DNA of 46,618 nucleotides from Candidatus Parcubacteria bacterium (GCA_002869235.1 PKTI01000023.1:1-46618), one strand, 5' to 3'; positions 20,201 through 28,053 are shown, counted from the stretch's first letter. Notes: generated by a model not told the origin, from the sequence alone. Numbers and translations: made by a program.

Positions 20201-22412
20201 ATCAGTAGATGACTTACCAGGGGATCCAATAGGGATATTCAATGGTTGTCCAGATGAAACCATGGCAGGTGGTCCAGCAGATCCAAACACTTGTTGGAAT
20301 GAAACGGATAGGATATTTACCTGTCCTTTGGATTCGTTGGTTTATATGTATTATAACTATGATAACCTTGGTACAAATTATTTCCTTGGGGCAAACTTTG
20401 AATACGATATGGATCTTAGTAATACTACTAATTTTAGGGATGATTTGATAAATGCCGGAGGTTTAAGTGATGGTGTTAATAATATACCTTATCTTGATTC
20501 TACGTTGGATGCTTATTGTCGCGACAACACTTATTCTCCAGGCCCTGTTACCATACCTCTTTGTGGTAATGGTGTAGTGGATGCTGGCGAAGAGTGTGAT
20601 GGAGGATTTAGAGAGCTTTGTGATGCCACTGTTTTCCCAGCTGATTGGTGGAACGAACAAATAGGCGGCTGTCATTTACCAGGTACACCATCTGAGTGTA
20701 CTTGGTATGATCCAGGTACACCTTTGACGGCGGCAGAGTGTGGTGGTTATTGTGGTAATGCCAACATAGATGTTCCTTATGAAAATTGTGACGGTGGATC
20801 TTTTGATGGACTTTATACATGTTATTACCCAAGTACACAGACATTTGGCACTCCTACGTGTGATGGAGATATTTGCCAACCTATCTGTCCAGCAACCGGC
20901 AATTTAGCCGCTCGTTGTGGTGATGGTTATTGGGATCCAGATAGAGAACAGTGTGATGCTTCAGCTTTGCCAGATGGTCTAGCTGGTTGGGATTGTAGTG
21001 GTGGATCTGCTTATTGTCAGGATTGTGTGATCCAGTGTACTACTGGTGTTTTGTACGGTGGTGAATGTGGAGATGGCGTAGTTGATGCTTATTGTGACAA
21101 TGACCCTAGTATCAATTGTGCGGATGATCCTACTCTTTGTTTGCCAGGCGGTTCTTGTATATATTATGAGCAGTGTGAACCTGGCTCATGGTCAATGCCA
21201 GCACCTGGTGACTCAGATGCTACACATCAATACTTGTGTGATCCAATAACTTGTCAAACATTTGGTGGTTATTGTGGCGACAACTTTCCTCCATATCCAG
21301 GTGGAACGCCTCCATCAGGTTTCTACCAGCCAGAACAGTGTGACTTTAATGGTTATGTTTCCCCACCAGATCCTCGTGATTCTACCGAGGATTGGCAGTA
21401 TGAGTGTTTTGATGACACTACAGCTGATCCTTGTATCATTGGTGGTGGTTGGTGTGGAGACGGTATAGTTCGTGACGATACTGGTGCTCCTCAAAATCTA
21501 CTTGATATGAATTTGGGCACTCCAGAATCATGCGATGACCAAGACAATGTAGATACAAATGCTTGTACCAACAATTGTGCTTGGACATGTAGTGTGCGTC
21601 AGTTGTTTGGTGCTCCTCCAGGAACAATAGATGATGATCCTATAGAGGATATGTTGATAGCTCCATCTATATTGGATGGTTCAGAAGGATTGAGCTTTAG
21701 CGGGTCTCCAACCATTGATCTATACACTGGTGATTCTACAGAGCTAAATTTGCGCACCTGTCGTGTGTCAGGACCACTGGCAGTGGATGTAACCATAGAA
21801 AACAATGAAAGCTACGCAGGTATAGTATTTATTATTGATAGATCAGGTAGTATGGGTACCAATGATATACCTGGTTATTCTAGTAGGATGCAGGCCACCA
21901 GAGATGCCATAGCTGGAACTGGCAATGCTCTAGATAGTATTTTGGATAGAAATCCAGGAGCACAGGTTGCTTTGGTGTCTTTTGCCAGTAGTGTTTATAC
22001 AAATTCTGGTTTCGTCAACATAGCTGAAGAAATAGATACCCTAAAGTCTATAGTTAGTGGCATGGGTCCTATTGACTGTGGTACTGGTTGCCAGACAAAT
22101 CATTCAGGAGCCTTGGCTCGAGCCAGAGAGTTACTTGAAGCGCAAAGTTTTGAAAATAATATAGTTATATTTATGACAGATGGTCAATGTACTGTGCCGT
22201 CTGGCACTTGTGAGGCGCCAGCCTTGGCTCAAGCTGAACTCATAAAGCTTGATCCAGTAGTAGGCGTCTATGGTGACATATTTACTGTGACCCTTTCCCC
22301 AAATGATTCTAGTTGGGCAGGTATCAGAGGATATATGAATGCAGTATCTTCATCTGATTGCACTTATGTCAATTATGGTTTGAGTACAGGTTCACCAGCT
22401 CCTCAGTGTTGA
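14256..22412 (+). CDS. Giant multidomain surface protein with VirB2-like N-terminus (ends at in-frame UGA)
   Basis: 2718 residues. Order: signal peptide; VirB2/TrbC-like two-helix module (to about 118); Gly/Pro linker; IPT/TIG-like repeats near 251, 381, 570 and 673; a tandem ~240-residue Ig-like duplication starting near 808 and 1048 (each ending in CSWSW); an Fn3-like domain near 1666. Then come Cys-rich patches, DUF4215-type repeats (CGNGVVDAGEECD, CGDGYWDPDREQCD and others, about 2105-2440) and a VWA domain from about 2520 (IIDRSGSMG). The reading frame continues past the UGA at 22410-22412 for 160 codons, and the closing helix of the VWA domain (YAGQNLIDMYDNIS) lies beyond it. The gene is therefore probably interrupted or read through. 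Likely a cell-contact protein; inferred. Confidence 0.85.
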   Translation: MRKLLFLAVSIVTWGWLSVEKASAKIDLWGINDLSGLAVGTRTIGDTIAGVINIVLGFLGVIAIGLIIYGGFLWMTSKGNSERIQRAKLLITSAVIGLAIVLSAYAISQFILSSLDEATGGPGGGGGPGGPGPVGVCPPPGDGITIDVCNPTPAEAPIGSYVTIYAWNIGPYVDAATSRVEFSGPDNGPAELAVCGGAPTWVPRGSVGADNYYQIVFRVPDLSVAGGYSVDLYNSAGGPFTSLGTFEILGGAPYPGISCISPSEGPPDPTMGNLITIDGVGFGPAPTELLMHAWVGGVEDTAYITPLSWIDSWGDDQITYYVPTEALTGPIRVHVGTHTSNPWQFKVTCSADGQCASSCCPGAPTNGACYPYSVCNAVVGGPTISGITPDNAAANDQNLVTIYGSGFGTYVAGISQVNFAGGVIGMEPNAVNPQCSNFWNDNFITIIVPSGASTGNVTVTNGSGQTSNAHPFTVSAVDRPGICAVTSDVAGTLPVYDGYFQDTVYLHGLNMSPVGTTYFGDFESPVSNLLSATEVETEVPNVLGNLGIVYDNGEESNPYPFTVFPGTSGTPIINEIIANEVLGNSGPAGQYITVYGANFGNTQGDLVFNFGGTDYSADFSFPAQCSANIWRHDSIIAKVPGAAGNIGTFQVRVERPDGAYSNNYAFNKTTGVPGPGLCALIPTNGPQGMLVDAFGDNFEVSPGASSDLEFYSGASTAGTWATWNNSQILDVPVPNNAISGPVVVYNDTNPNPSNPIDFTVGSCSANSDCTALGYTTCCTDSLVANYCANSCAPTLNQCNYGWTFTTESALSIIDRGPVCNDACVNSLAWVNFDAEISGAFLSDTYFSVYSCGTDATCATPDTSNNLVDASMGSGDMTGPLVHPSTGQNYWAVNIPMNPLSPEEYYVVEIDQNIENTLGAIMGPDPLSSWIFGVGLDSCFINNVSINPVAPTVYLGTSVPYQATAWSAPGVCYPSGQPIACVADPNPSFDCSWSWVSDNATVASIPNIDDPMNTAIANDVGTANIRATANQGSGHASPPSNITVITGPLTIRGHGPDCGDACTNALTYVDFNNELDAIVYANIENYIEVNRCNDPDCTTWDPINMVDMAIYVAPSAANPNHRYYLGGGGSSLVFDSNTTYRLFVSGTTEDIYGTLLGTGAEYTFGVGDGPCLIENVDLSPATTNLYIGETQALTAIGRSAPDACSAVGQPVTCLADPNPAYNCSWSWDSGDPLVATVPNLNSSNNVTAAAGIGSTVINANANQGIGPTVTTGSATVNVNTHANPSVYDNVPTGANACPNGTVSISFTEIIDRNSIYDNFKLYQQSSVDIPELTCILNGDYFCEVPVDRYTFEDDQSIYDTTVTLRPDGNLATTTPYVAMVYGGPTGVLSREGMDLDAADMIYDFDGGGVDGFGWSFTTFDQSCDIGYTIISPSWDVFTCFGNNCYGDASPTGGNQHIYTAHTYDIRGHELSVDQHDWSVSEGIVAGIPVVTTASNQVEGASTNNNGTETLAVTVSDSDPNIVGTASDTSRIDLYLCENPWPSPTGFPWEPGSNIYNYSTYYCHDSGIEGAEVLPYINPATTPTTPNPDGVLPGGEHIFLINNLTSAASSNLADLGFGTLAYKSDHIKTNNSVDEEKWYQKLVRDVFGVAEVKAQGGGLPVIDCTPAPPANMHVIAASDTQIQLDWNRPGVGPIPTYYRIQRRAVGETNWTTLAGAHVPTDYTDNSVVAETEYEYRGWSYYSGGTFRCPDTYWSLTASNPISQLASSEEPTFDLIGIRVVGNEDHLSVSDWYQRFAPNPSVSGNLIEVDGYEALQVGNTTYIAGTNIRTGSIDNLYTNIYIIAHNEGASADTQEIYNQLIDNIELNVNIDEQDNVCSATVEQACSSDFDCPVGESCLSRGLKLRRDTKRLADLVHIQNAIEAYGESHKACSTAPERSCSDDSDCASVGGTCRNMYPVLESGTFVENQSNSNWPESWHQNFPNLLSVDDLPGDPIGIFNGCPDETMAGGPADPNTCWNETDRIFTCPLDSLVYMYYNYDNLGTNYFLGANFEYDMDLSNTTNFRDDLINAGGLSDGVNNIPYLDSTLDAYCRDNTYSPGPVTIPLCGNGVVDAGEECDGGFRELCDATVFPADWWNEQIGGCHLPGTPSECTWYDPGTPLTAAECGGYCGNANIDVPYENCDGGSFDGLYTCYYPSTQTFGTPTCDGDICQPICPATGNLAARCGDGYWDPDREQCDASALPDGLAGWDCSGGSAYCQDCVIQCTTGVLYGGECGDGVVDAYCDNDPSINCADDPTLCLPGGSCIYYEQCEPGSWSMPAPGDSDATHQYLCDPITCQTFGGYCGDNFPPYPGGTPPSGFYQPEQCDFNGYVSPPDPRDSTEDWQYECFDDTTADPCIIGGGWCGDGIVRDDTGAPQNLLDMNLGTPESCDDQDNVDTNACTNNCAWTCSVRQLFGAPPGTIDDDPIEDMLIAPSILDGSEGLSFSGSPTIDLYTGDSTELNLRTCRVSGPLAVDVTIENNESYAGIVFIIDRSGSMGTNDIPGYSSRMQATRDAIAGTGNALDSILDRNPGAQVALVSFASSVYTNSGFVNIAEEIDTLKSIVSGMGPIDCGTGCQTNHSGALARARELLEAQSFENNIVIFMTDGQCTVPSGTCEAPALAQAELIKLDPVVGVYGDIFTVTLSPNDSSWAGIRGYMNAVSSSDCTYVNYGLSTGSPAPQC

Positions 22413-22895
22413 GGTATTAGCAATCAGGGTACAAACTGTTTCTCCAGAGACTCTATTACAGTGAGTAGACCTGTTTGGGAGCAGTGTGATCCTGCTGTTG
22501 ATCCAGATTGTTATGCGCCTGGCGCTGTTGATCCGGGGGGTGAATATGTGGAATGTCGTTGGACACCAAGTAGTACAAACTATAATTATTTTTATGCAGG
22601 ACAAAACTTGATAGACATGTATGACAATATATCTGGTTCAATACCAGTCAATACAATTGAACTTGATATGACATTCTTGGAGAGTGGTGGAACGGCCGCA
22701 CCTACTAGTGTCACTACGGATGGTACTTACTATATAGATACTCGAAGTGCTGGTTTTGACTGTATTGAAAACGATCCAAACAACAACATCTTTACATTAG
22801 AAGCCACTTTTGCTGGCAACCCAAATGCTTATCTTAGATTATCCAATCCAAGATATCTATTCTGTCCTTGGGATAATTGTGCGTGGTGTGATTAA
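22413..22895 (+). pseudogene. Detached C-terminal part of the giant surface protein
   Basis: In the same frame as the upstream gene and directly after its UGA: GISNQGTNCFSRDSITVSRP, then WEQCDPAVDPDC, the probable last VWA helix (YFYAGQNLIDMYDNISGS), and a Cys-ended tail (CPWDNCAWCD). The first ATG is at 22461 and has no RBS, so independent translation is doubtful. Either a nonsense substitution split one 2879-codon gene, or the UGA is read through. It ends with TAA 12 bp before the next gene, as expected for the true end of the parent gene. Confidence 0.75.
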
Positions 22896-22907
22896 TATAT
22901 AAAATAT

Positions 22908-23696
22908 ATGAATACTAAATTAATAATAATTATCATTATTGTGCTTGTGGTGCTTGGCGGCGGATTTTTAGCTTATAATTATTTGTCTGATGATAGCACA
23001 AATATTTTCAATAATGGCAATGAGCAAACTAACACATCTTTACCTGGTGGTTCAGATAATGTAGTTGATAACAATCCAGACGGTCCAGTTATAACGCAGA
23101 TAGCGGATAATTATTTAGATGTACCATTTTTAGAGGGTGTTTCTGATGAAGACCTTATGCTTTTGCAGCGCAGTGATAACTATTTGTCTTTGAGTAAGTT
23201 GAATAATATTTGTCAGAGAAAAGCTACAACTGAAGAAAAAAATGATTGTCTAGATACTCTGAAAATAAGACAGGTAAGTATTTTGGCAAAATCAGAATAC
23301 TGTAGTCAGCTTAGTTGGAGCAAGAAAGACACTTGTTTCAAGAATATAGCTTTTAAAAATAATGATTTATCTTTGTGTGATTCTATACAAAACAGCGATG
23401 CTCGTCAGTATTGTAAAGATAATATTACTCTTTTGAAAGCCCAAAAAGACAAAAATATTTTACTTTGTTTATATTTGGCTGATGATTATAAAAATCAATG
23501 TATTGCTGGAGTATTTACCAACGAAGTAGACGTGGCTTATTGTGACACGGATGTAGTTTCTCAAAATAATCTAGCAGATACTTGTAGAAGTATAATTTAT
23601 TCTAATCAGGCTTTTGTTCAAAATGATTCATCTATTTGTGAGCAAATACCTTTGGATAATTATAAGGAAAGTTGTTTTGCTGAATTAAGTATTTAG
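22908..23696 (+). CDS. Single-pass membrane protein with cysteine-spaced helical repeats
   Basis: 262 residues: an N-terminal TM anchor (about 5-24, Ile/Val-rich), an Asn/Asp/Gly-rich linker to about 70, then a helical extracytoplasmic part with about 14 regularly spaced Cys residues (NICQRKATTEEKNDC, YCSQLSWSKKDTC, LCDSIQNSDARQYC and so on). The pattern looks like repeated short helix pairs held by disulfides. Family not recognised. It lies between the giant surface gene and two TSP3/PsbP-like genes with short gaps (12 bp each side), suggesting one surface operon. Confidence 0.72.
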   Translation: MNTKLIIIIIIVLVVLGGGFLAYNYLSDDSTNIFNNGNEQTNTSLPGGSDNVVDNNPDGPVITQIADNYLDVPFLEGVSDEDLMLLQRSDNYLSLSKLNNICQRKATTEEKNDCLDTLKIRQVSILAKSEYCSQLSWSKKDTCFKNIAFKNNDLSLCDSIQNSDARQYCKDNITLLKAQKDKNILLCLYLADDYKNQCIAGVFTNEVDVAYCDTDVVSQNNLADTCRSIIYSNQAFVQNDSSICEQIPLDNYKESCFAELSI

Positions 23697-23708
23697 TTAT
23701 TATTTTTT

Positions 23709-24896
23709 ATGTTTGATGATTTAAAACAAGAACAAAACCAGAATCAAAGTACACCGTCTCAGCAACAAGAAAACAAAGCACCAGCAATACCAGCTAAGCC
23801 AGCAGTTGATGATATGTTTTCTTCTACTGATCCTATAAAAGGCCAAACTCTAGAAAAACCTAGCGCTGTTCAGTCTGGTTTGGTTAAGCCTGTGACAAAA
23901 ACAGAGCTACCCAAAAGTACAGAACCTATAGTCAAGCAACCATCTGGCCCAACTCCGCCAGCAAACATGGCTATGCCAAGTTCCAACGCAAGTGGAGGGG
24001 GTGGAATGAAGAGAATTTTGATTATTGTAGTAGCATTTCTTTTGGTGGCAGTAGTATCTTACGGAGCTTATTATTTCTTTTTTAGAGACACAGGTAATTC
24101 AGATGTGGTAGAGAATCAAAATTCTAATATAAGCAATCAAAACACCAATGATAATGTAGACATACCTACAGAAGAAGAACTTGATGATGATTCTGATGGT
24201 TTGAGTAATGCAGAGGAGAGTGTATTGGGCACCAATCCTTTGGAGACAGACACAGACAATGATGGTTTATTTGATAGAGAAGAGGTTAGGAGTTTCAAGA
24301 CTAGTCCCACTAATGCTGACACAGACGGAGATGGCTTGTCTGATTACAATGAAATAAAGCGTTGGTTTACCAATCCTTTGGAGATAGATACAGACGGAGA
24401 TGGCTATGGTGATGGTGAAGAGGTTTTGAATCAATATGATCCTCTGGGTCCAGGCAAATTGGATAATGCGGAAGGAGATATAAAGTACATTGCTTATGTG
24501 GATGAAAATTTTTCTTATTCTATAGAAAGACCAGACGACTGGGTGGATATTTACAAGGACAAACAAGAACCTACACCTATATTTTCTGTGGATTTTTTGC
24601 CACATATAGGAAGCTCTGAATACATCACTGTTAGAATTGTTCAGACTGATTACGATGACCAAGAAGAATTTAGGTCAGTGTTACCGGTAGAATTTGATTG
24701 GTCAGAATATGATCTAAACGGCACCACAGCTTATAAGAGCAATGACAATACCAGGATTATGTTTTATGTTCCCGGGGTATTGGAAGGAGAGCAGGGTAGA
24801 GTATATACAATCGCCTATGAAGGTTGGGAGATATCAGGCGGAGTATATATGGGAGTGTTCCAATATATGTTGGATAGCTTTTATTTTGTAGAATAA
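23709..24896 (+). CDS. Membrane protein with TSP3 Ca-binding repeats and PsbP-like domain
   Basis: 395 residues. A Gln/Pro-rich cytoplasmic N-terminus (1-97) precedes one TM segment (about 100-122) and an Asn-rich spacer. Thrombospondin type 3-like calcium repeats follow (DDDSDGLSNAEE, DTDNDGLFDREE, DTDGDGLSDYNE, DTDGDGYGDGEE; about 158-245). The C-terminal domain from about 262 (YVDENFSYSIERPDDWVD) resembles PsbP-like ligand domains. The long cytoplasmic arm and the extracellular calcium stalk suggest a surface anchor or sensor; function unknown. It shares its plan with the next gene, so they are probable paralogs. Confidence 0.8.
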   Translation: MFDDLKQEQNQNQSTPSQQQENKAPAIPAKPAVDDMFSSTDPIKGQTLEKPSAVQSGLVKPVTKTELPKSTEPIVKQPSGPTPPANMAMPSSNASGGGGMKRILIIVVAFLLVAVVSYGAYYFFFRDTGNSDVVENQNSNISNQNTNDNVDIPTEEELDDDSDGLSNAEESVLGTNPLETDTDNDGLFDREEVRSFKTSPTNADTDGDGLSDYNEIKRWFTNPLEIDTDGDGYGDGEEVLNQYDPLGPGKLDNAEGDIKYIAYVDENFSYSIERPDDWVDIYKDKQEPTPIFSVDFLPHIGSSEYITVRIVQTDYDDQEEFRSVLPVEFDWSEYDLNGTTAYKSNDNTRIMFYVPGVLEGEQGRVYTIAYEGWEISGGVYMGVFQYMLDSFYFVE

Positions 24897-24918
24897 TTAA
24901 TTACAGATATTTATTTAT

Positions 24919-25968
24919 ATGTTTGAAAACAAGAATTCTTCAACACAAAATTTGGGGCAGAATAAACATAATGCAACTGGCTTAGGGCAAGCACCAGCCA
25001 ACCAGAGCAAAGACATAGACATACACGTGATGCCTGGTAAGTTTTTGCCCCAAGTTCCAGACGGCAAAAGTAATGGTGGGGGTAGTGGAGGAGCCAAAAA
25101 GAAGATATCTTTGGTGGTTGTTTTATTGGTATTGTTTTTAGTCATTTTGGTAGGTGGAGGCATTTGGCTTATCATGAACCAAGATAGTGTTTTTGGTGGA
25201 GATGACCAACCCATAACAAATAATCAGCCAGTGGAAAATACAAACACCAATCAAAACACCAATCAAAACACTAATACAAACACTAACGTTAACGAAAATC
25301 AAAACACTAATACAAACACTAATACTAATACTAACGTTAACGAAAATCAAAACACTAATACAAACACTAATACTAATACTTCTTTGCCAGAAACATCAGC
25401 CTTGGATACAGATGAAGATGGTTTGACTCAAGAAGAGGAGATAGTGTTTGGTACTAGTGTAAATGATGATGATACTGACAAGGATGGTTTTCGTGATGGT
25501 CAGGAGGTGGCCAATATGTACAATCCTTTGATCCCAAGAGAATCATTACAGGATTCAGGGTTAGTCTCTCCTTACATCAACGCTTCTTTTGACTATAGTA
25601 TACTTATACCAAGTACTTGGTTAGCTCAGGACATATTAAATGATGATGCCAGAGTAGTGATATTGCCGGATTCAGAAGTGGGGGATTCTATTTTAATAGA
25701 AGTAGCAGAAAATACAGAAGAATGGACTCTCAATCAATGGAAAAACAGTGAATATCCAGAAGCTGTGTTTGAAAATTATACTGTAGGCGGACAAGCAGCC
25801 TTTTTGAGTAGCAATGGTTTATTTTTGATGATGGCTACAACAGAGTACAGGTATACTATTCAGTACAGATTATCGGATGTAGACAATATTTATTATCCAA
25901 CAATATTTGAAATGATATTAAATAGTTTTTCTTTGGAAAAAACACCAAATACAGTAATTGATGAATAA
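24919..25968 (+). CDS. Membrane protein with Asn/Thr repeat, Ca-binding motif and PsbP-like domain
   Basis: 349 residues. A cytoplasmic N-terminus (1-55) precedes a TM segment (about 58-80), a low-complexity Asn/Thr spacer built from a duplicated 16-residue unit (about 100-154), and a TSP3-like calcium motif (DTDEDGLTQEEE, DTDKDGFRDGQE). The C-terminal domain (INASFDYSILIPSTWLAQ onward) is of the same PsbP-like type as in the gene before. Its end overlaps the ybeY start by 8 bp. Function unknown; probably a paralog with a different stalk length. Confidence 0.78.
   Translation: MFENKNSSTQNLGQNKHNATGLGQAPANQSKDIDIHVMPGKFLPQVPDGKSNGGGSGGAKKKISLVVVLLVLFLVILVGGGIWLIMNQDSVFGGDDQPITNNQPVENTNTNQNTNQNTNTNTNVNENQNTNTNTNTNTNVNENQNTNTNTNTNTSLPETSALDTDEDGLTQEEEIVFGTSVNDDDTDKDGFRDGQEVANMYNPLIPRESLQDSGLVSPYINASFDYSILIPSTWLAQDILNDDARVVILPDSEVGDSILIEVAENTEEWTLNQWKNSEYPEAVFENYTVGGQAAFLSSNGLFLMMATTEYRYTIQYRLSDVDNIYYPTIFEMILNSFSLEKTPNTVIDE
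25285..25380 (+). repeat. Two perfect 48-bp tandem repeats in coding sequence
   Basis: Units 25285-25332 and 25333-25380 are identical base for base, each starting AACGTTAACGAAAATC and encoding an Asn/Thr/Val/Glu/Gln 16-mer. Shorter AACACTAATAC-type units flank them. Unit length is a multiple of 3, so copy-number changes would keep the frame and alter the extracellular spacer length. Confidence 0.9.
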
Positions 25969-26380
25969 TAAGATTTTAAATATAAATAAACGTTCTTTTG
26001 TTGCTGACTTTTCTTGGCTGTCAGATTTAGAAAAAATTTTAAAAAAAGATTTTAAAATCAAACAGCAGATTTCTATTGCCCTGGTTTTGCCCAAAGAGAT
26101 CAAAAAATTGAATAAGGTCTACAGAAGAAAAGACAAAGTTACTGACGTACTGTCATTTTCATTAGATAGCAAAGACATTTTGGGAGAAATTATTATTTGT
26201 CTTTCTCAAGCCAAAAAGCAAGCTAAAGAAAAGAAGCAGAGCATAAAATCAGAATTACAGCTTTTGACTGTTCACGGGACATTACATCTATTGGGTTATG
26301 ATCATGAGAAGGGCGATAAGGAATTTTTGCGACAGACAAAGATGGAGCAAAAAATATTGGAAAAACTTAACAGAAAATAA
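25961..26380 (+). CDS. ybeY: Endoribonuclease YbeY
   Basis: 139-residue metal-dependent RNase involved in 16S 3'-end maturation and ribosome quality control. The zinc motif is HGTLHLLGYDHEKGD near the C-terminus (three His ligands), preceded by the conserved TDVLSFSL and LGEIIICLSQA strands. The ATG at 25961 is chosen over an upstream TTG; it overlaps the previous gene by 8 bp and the next by 1 bp, indicating translational coupling. Confidence 0.94.
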   Translation: MNNKILNINKRSFVADFSWLSDLEKILKKDFKIKQQISIALVLPKEIKKLNKVYRRKDKVTDVLSFSLDSKDILGEIIICLSQAKKQAKEKKQSIKSELQLLTVHGTLHLLGYDHEKGDKEFLRQTKMEQKILEKLNRK

Positions 26381-26718
26381 TGATAAAAAGAGTAGCAAAG
26401 AGTGTCAGCTTTGCCTGGCGAGGCATAAAATTAGTTTTTAAGACAGAAAAAAGTTTTCGTCTGGAAGCTTTGATAGGATTGTTGGTTGTTGTAGCAGCTT
26501 GGTACAGAGGAGTAGAGGAGGTTTATTGGATAATGTTGCTTTTGGTGATAGCTTTTGTTCTGGCTTTGGAGATATTCAATTCAGCTATTGAAAGGTTGGT
26601 AGATATGCTTGCTCCAAAAACCCATAGTTTTGCCAAAGAAATCAAAGATCTTTTAGCAGGTATGGTTTTGTTGGTTAGCTTGTTTGCAGCAGCAATAGGA
26701 GTGATTATTTTCTTATAA
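26380..26718 (+). CDS. dgkA: DgkA-family lipid kinase (diacylglycerol/undecaprenol kinase)
   Basis: 112-residue integral membrane kinase. Three TM segments are visible (about 31-47, 52-70, 90-111). The active-site signature is ALEIFNSAIERLVDML, with the N-terminal SFAWRGIKLVFKTEKSFRLEA amphipathic helices. Gram-positive-type members phosphorylate undecaprenol and recycle the cell-wall lipid carrier; the choice of substrate is inferred. The ATG overlaps the ybeY TAA by one base. This ybeY-dgkA order is common. Confidence 0.93.
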   Translation: MIKRVAKSVSFAWRGIKLVFKTEKSFRLEALIGLLVVVAAWYRGVEEVYWIMLLLVIAFVLALEIFNSAIERLVDMLAPKTHSFAKEIKDLLAGMVLLVSLFAAAIGVIIFL

Positions 26719-26723
26719 AAAGT

Positions 26724-26752
26724 TTGGCAAAATCGTATAATTTAGTTATAAT
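26724..26752 (+). promoter_or_regulatory. Promoter for ftsA-ftsZ
   Basis: TTGGCA (26724-26729), 17-bp spacer, TATAAT (26747-26752). A second TATAAT (26736-26741) lies within the spacer. Confidence 0.7.
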
Positions 26753-26778
26753 TAATTATTATTTAAGGGAAAAATACT

Positions 26779-28026
26779 GTGAATACTAAAGACATAATAA
26801 CAGGACTTGATATTGGTACTAGTACTATCAGGATTGTCATGGCCCAAAGGCTGCCAGAGGGGCGCCTAAAGGTAATAGGCGCAGCAGATAGTCCAGCTCA
26901 AGGTATTACCAGGGGTAGCATTTCTTCTTTAGAAGATGCTGTTTCTTCTATTTCTGAAACAATAGAAAAATGTGAAAGAATGACTGGTATAAATATTGAC
27001 AAAATGGTAGTAGGAATGTCTGGTACTCATATTAAGACAGTAAATAGCAAGGGTGTAGTAGCTGTAGCCAAGGCCAATGAACAAGTTGAGGATTCAGATA
27101 TAGAAAGAGCCCTAGAGGTAGCTGAAAGCACTACTACAATGCCAAATTATGAGGTATTGTATGTTTTGCCGATTAGCTACAATCTTGACGACCAAAAGGG
27201 CCTCAAGGAGCCTCAGGGCATGTCAGGAGTAAGATTGGAAGTAGAGGCTCAGGTAGTTATGGCCCTATCTTCACAGATAAAGAATTTGACTAAATGTATT
27301 TATCGTACAGGTGTTGATATAGAAGATATTGTTTTTTCTATATTAGCTACTGCCGAGGCTGTTTTGACCCAAAAACAAAAGGAGTTGGGTGTAGCTTTGG
27401 TAAATATTGGTTCATCCACTACATCAATTTTGGTTTTTGAAGAAGGTAATGTTTTGCATTCAGCTGTATTGCCAGTTGGCTCAGGGCATATTACCAATGA
27501 TTTGGCTATTGGTCTCAAGACTTCTGTGGACACAGCAGAGGCTGTAAAACTGGATCATGCTCAAGCAAATTCAGAGAGCATCTCCAAGCGTGATGAAATT
27601 GATTTGCACAAATATTCAGAGGAAGAAAAAAAGGGTTCTTATGTATACAAAAAAGATATTGCTGAAATTGCTGAAGCTAGAATGGAGGAGATATTTTCTT
27701 TGATCAATAAAGAGCTCAAAAGCATAGGTAGAAATGGCAAGTTACCATCAGGTGTTGTTTTGACAGGTGGAGGTAGCAAGATGCCATTGGCAGTCGAGCT
27801 CGCCAAAGAAGTATTCGAGCTACCTGTATTTTTGGGCACTCCAGCAGAAAGCGGATTTCCTATAGACAAGTTGAATGACCCAGAATACACCACTGCTCTT
27901 GGCCTAGTGCTTTGGGCAGATAGAAATTTGGAATACAGAGACAATTTTTTGTCCAATTTTTCAGCTATTGGACAAACAACTGATAAAATGAGAAAATGGT
28001 TCAAAGGACTTTGGCCTTCATCATAA
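26779..28026 (+). CDS. ftsA: Cell division protein FtsA
   Basis: 415-residue actin-like protein that tethers FtsZ to the membrane. Seen: the first phosphate loop DIGTSTIRIVMA, the SHS2/1C region (MVVGMSGTHIKTVNSKG), the second phosphate loop VNIGSSTTSILVF, and the adenosine motif VVLTGGGSKMPLAVELA. The C-terminus ends MRKWFKGLWPSS, a basic/aromatic amphipathic helix suited to membrane binding. The GTG start is preceded by AAGGGA at about 9 bases, a weak SD. ftsZ follows after 27 bp. Confidence 0.95.
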   Translation: MNTKDIITGLDIGTSTIRIVMAQRLPEGRLKVIGAADSPAQGITRGSISSLEDAVSSISETIEKCERMTGINIDKMVVGMSGTHIKTVNSKGVVAVAKANEQVEDSDIERALEVAESTTTMPNYEVLYVLPISYNLDDQKGLKEPQGMSGVRLEVEAQVVMALSSQIKNLTKCIYRTGVDIEDIVFSILATAEAVLTQKQKELGVALVNIGSSTTSILVFEEGNVLHSAVLPVGSGHITNDLAIGLKTSVDTAEAVKLDHAQANSESISKRDEIDLHKYSEEEKKGSYVYKKDIAEIAEARMEEIFSLINKELKSIGRNGKLPSGVVLTGGGSKMPLAVELAKEVFELPVFLGTPAESGFPIDKLNDPEYTTALGLVLWADRNLEYRDNFLSNFSAIGQTTDKMRKWFKGLWPSS

Positions 28027-28053
28027 TATAAATTTTTTAAGTAAACATACAAC

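Noticed and set aside
22410..22412. UGA reassigned to Gly or Trp (as in Gracilibacteria/SR1)
   Set aside because: RF2 is encoded at 32955, long genes such as gyrB and fusA have no internal UGA, and other interrupted genes contain UAA or UAG instead.
22410..22460. Selenocysteine insertion at the UGA
   Set aside because: No convincing SECIS-like hairpin directly downstream, and the protein context is a structural VWA domain.
25236..25382. CRISPR array
   Set aside because: The repeats are contiguous, in frame and without spacers; they encode an Asn/Thr stalk.
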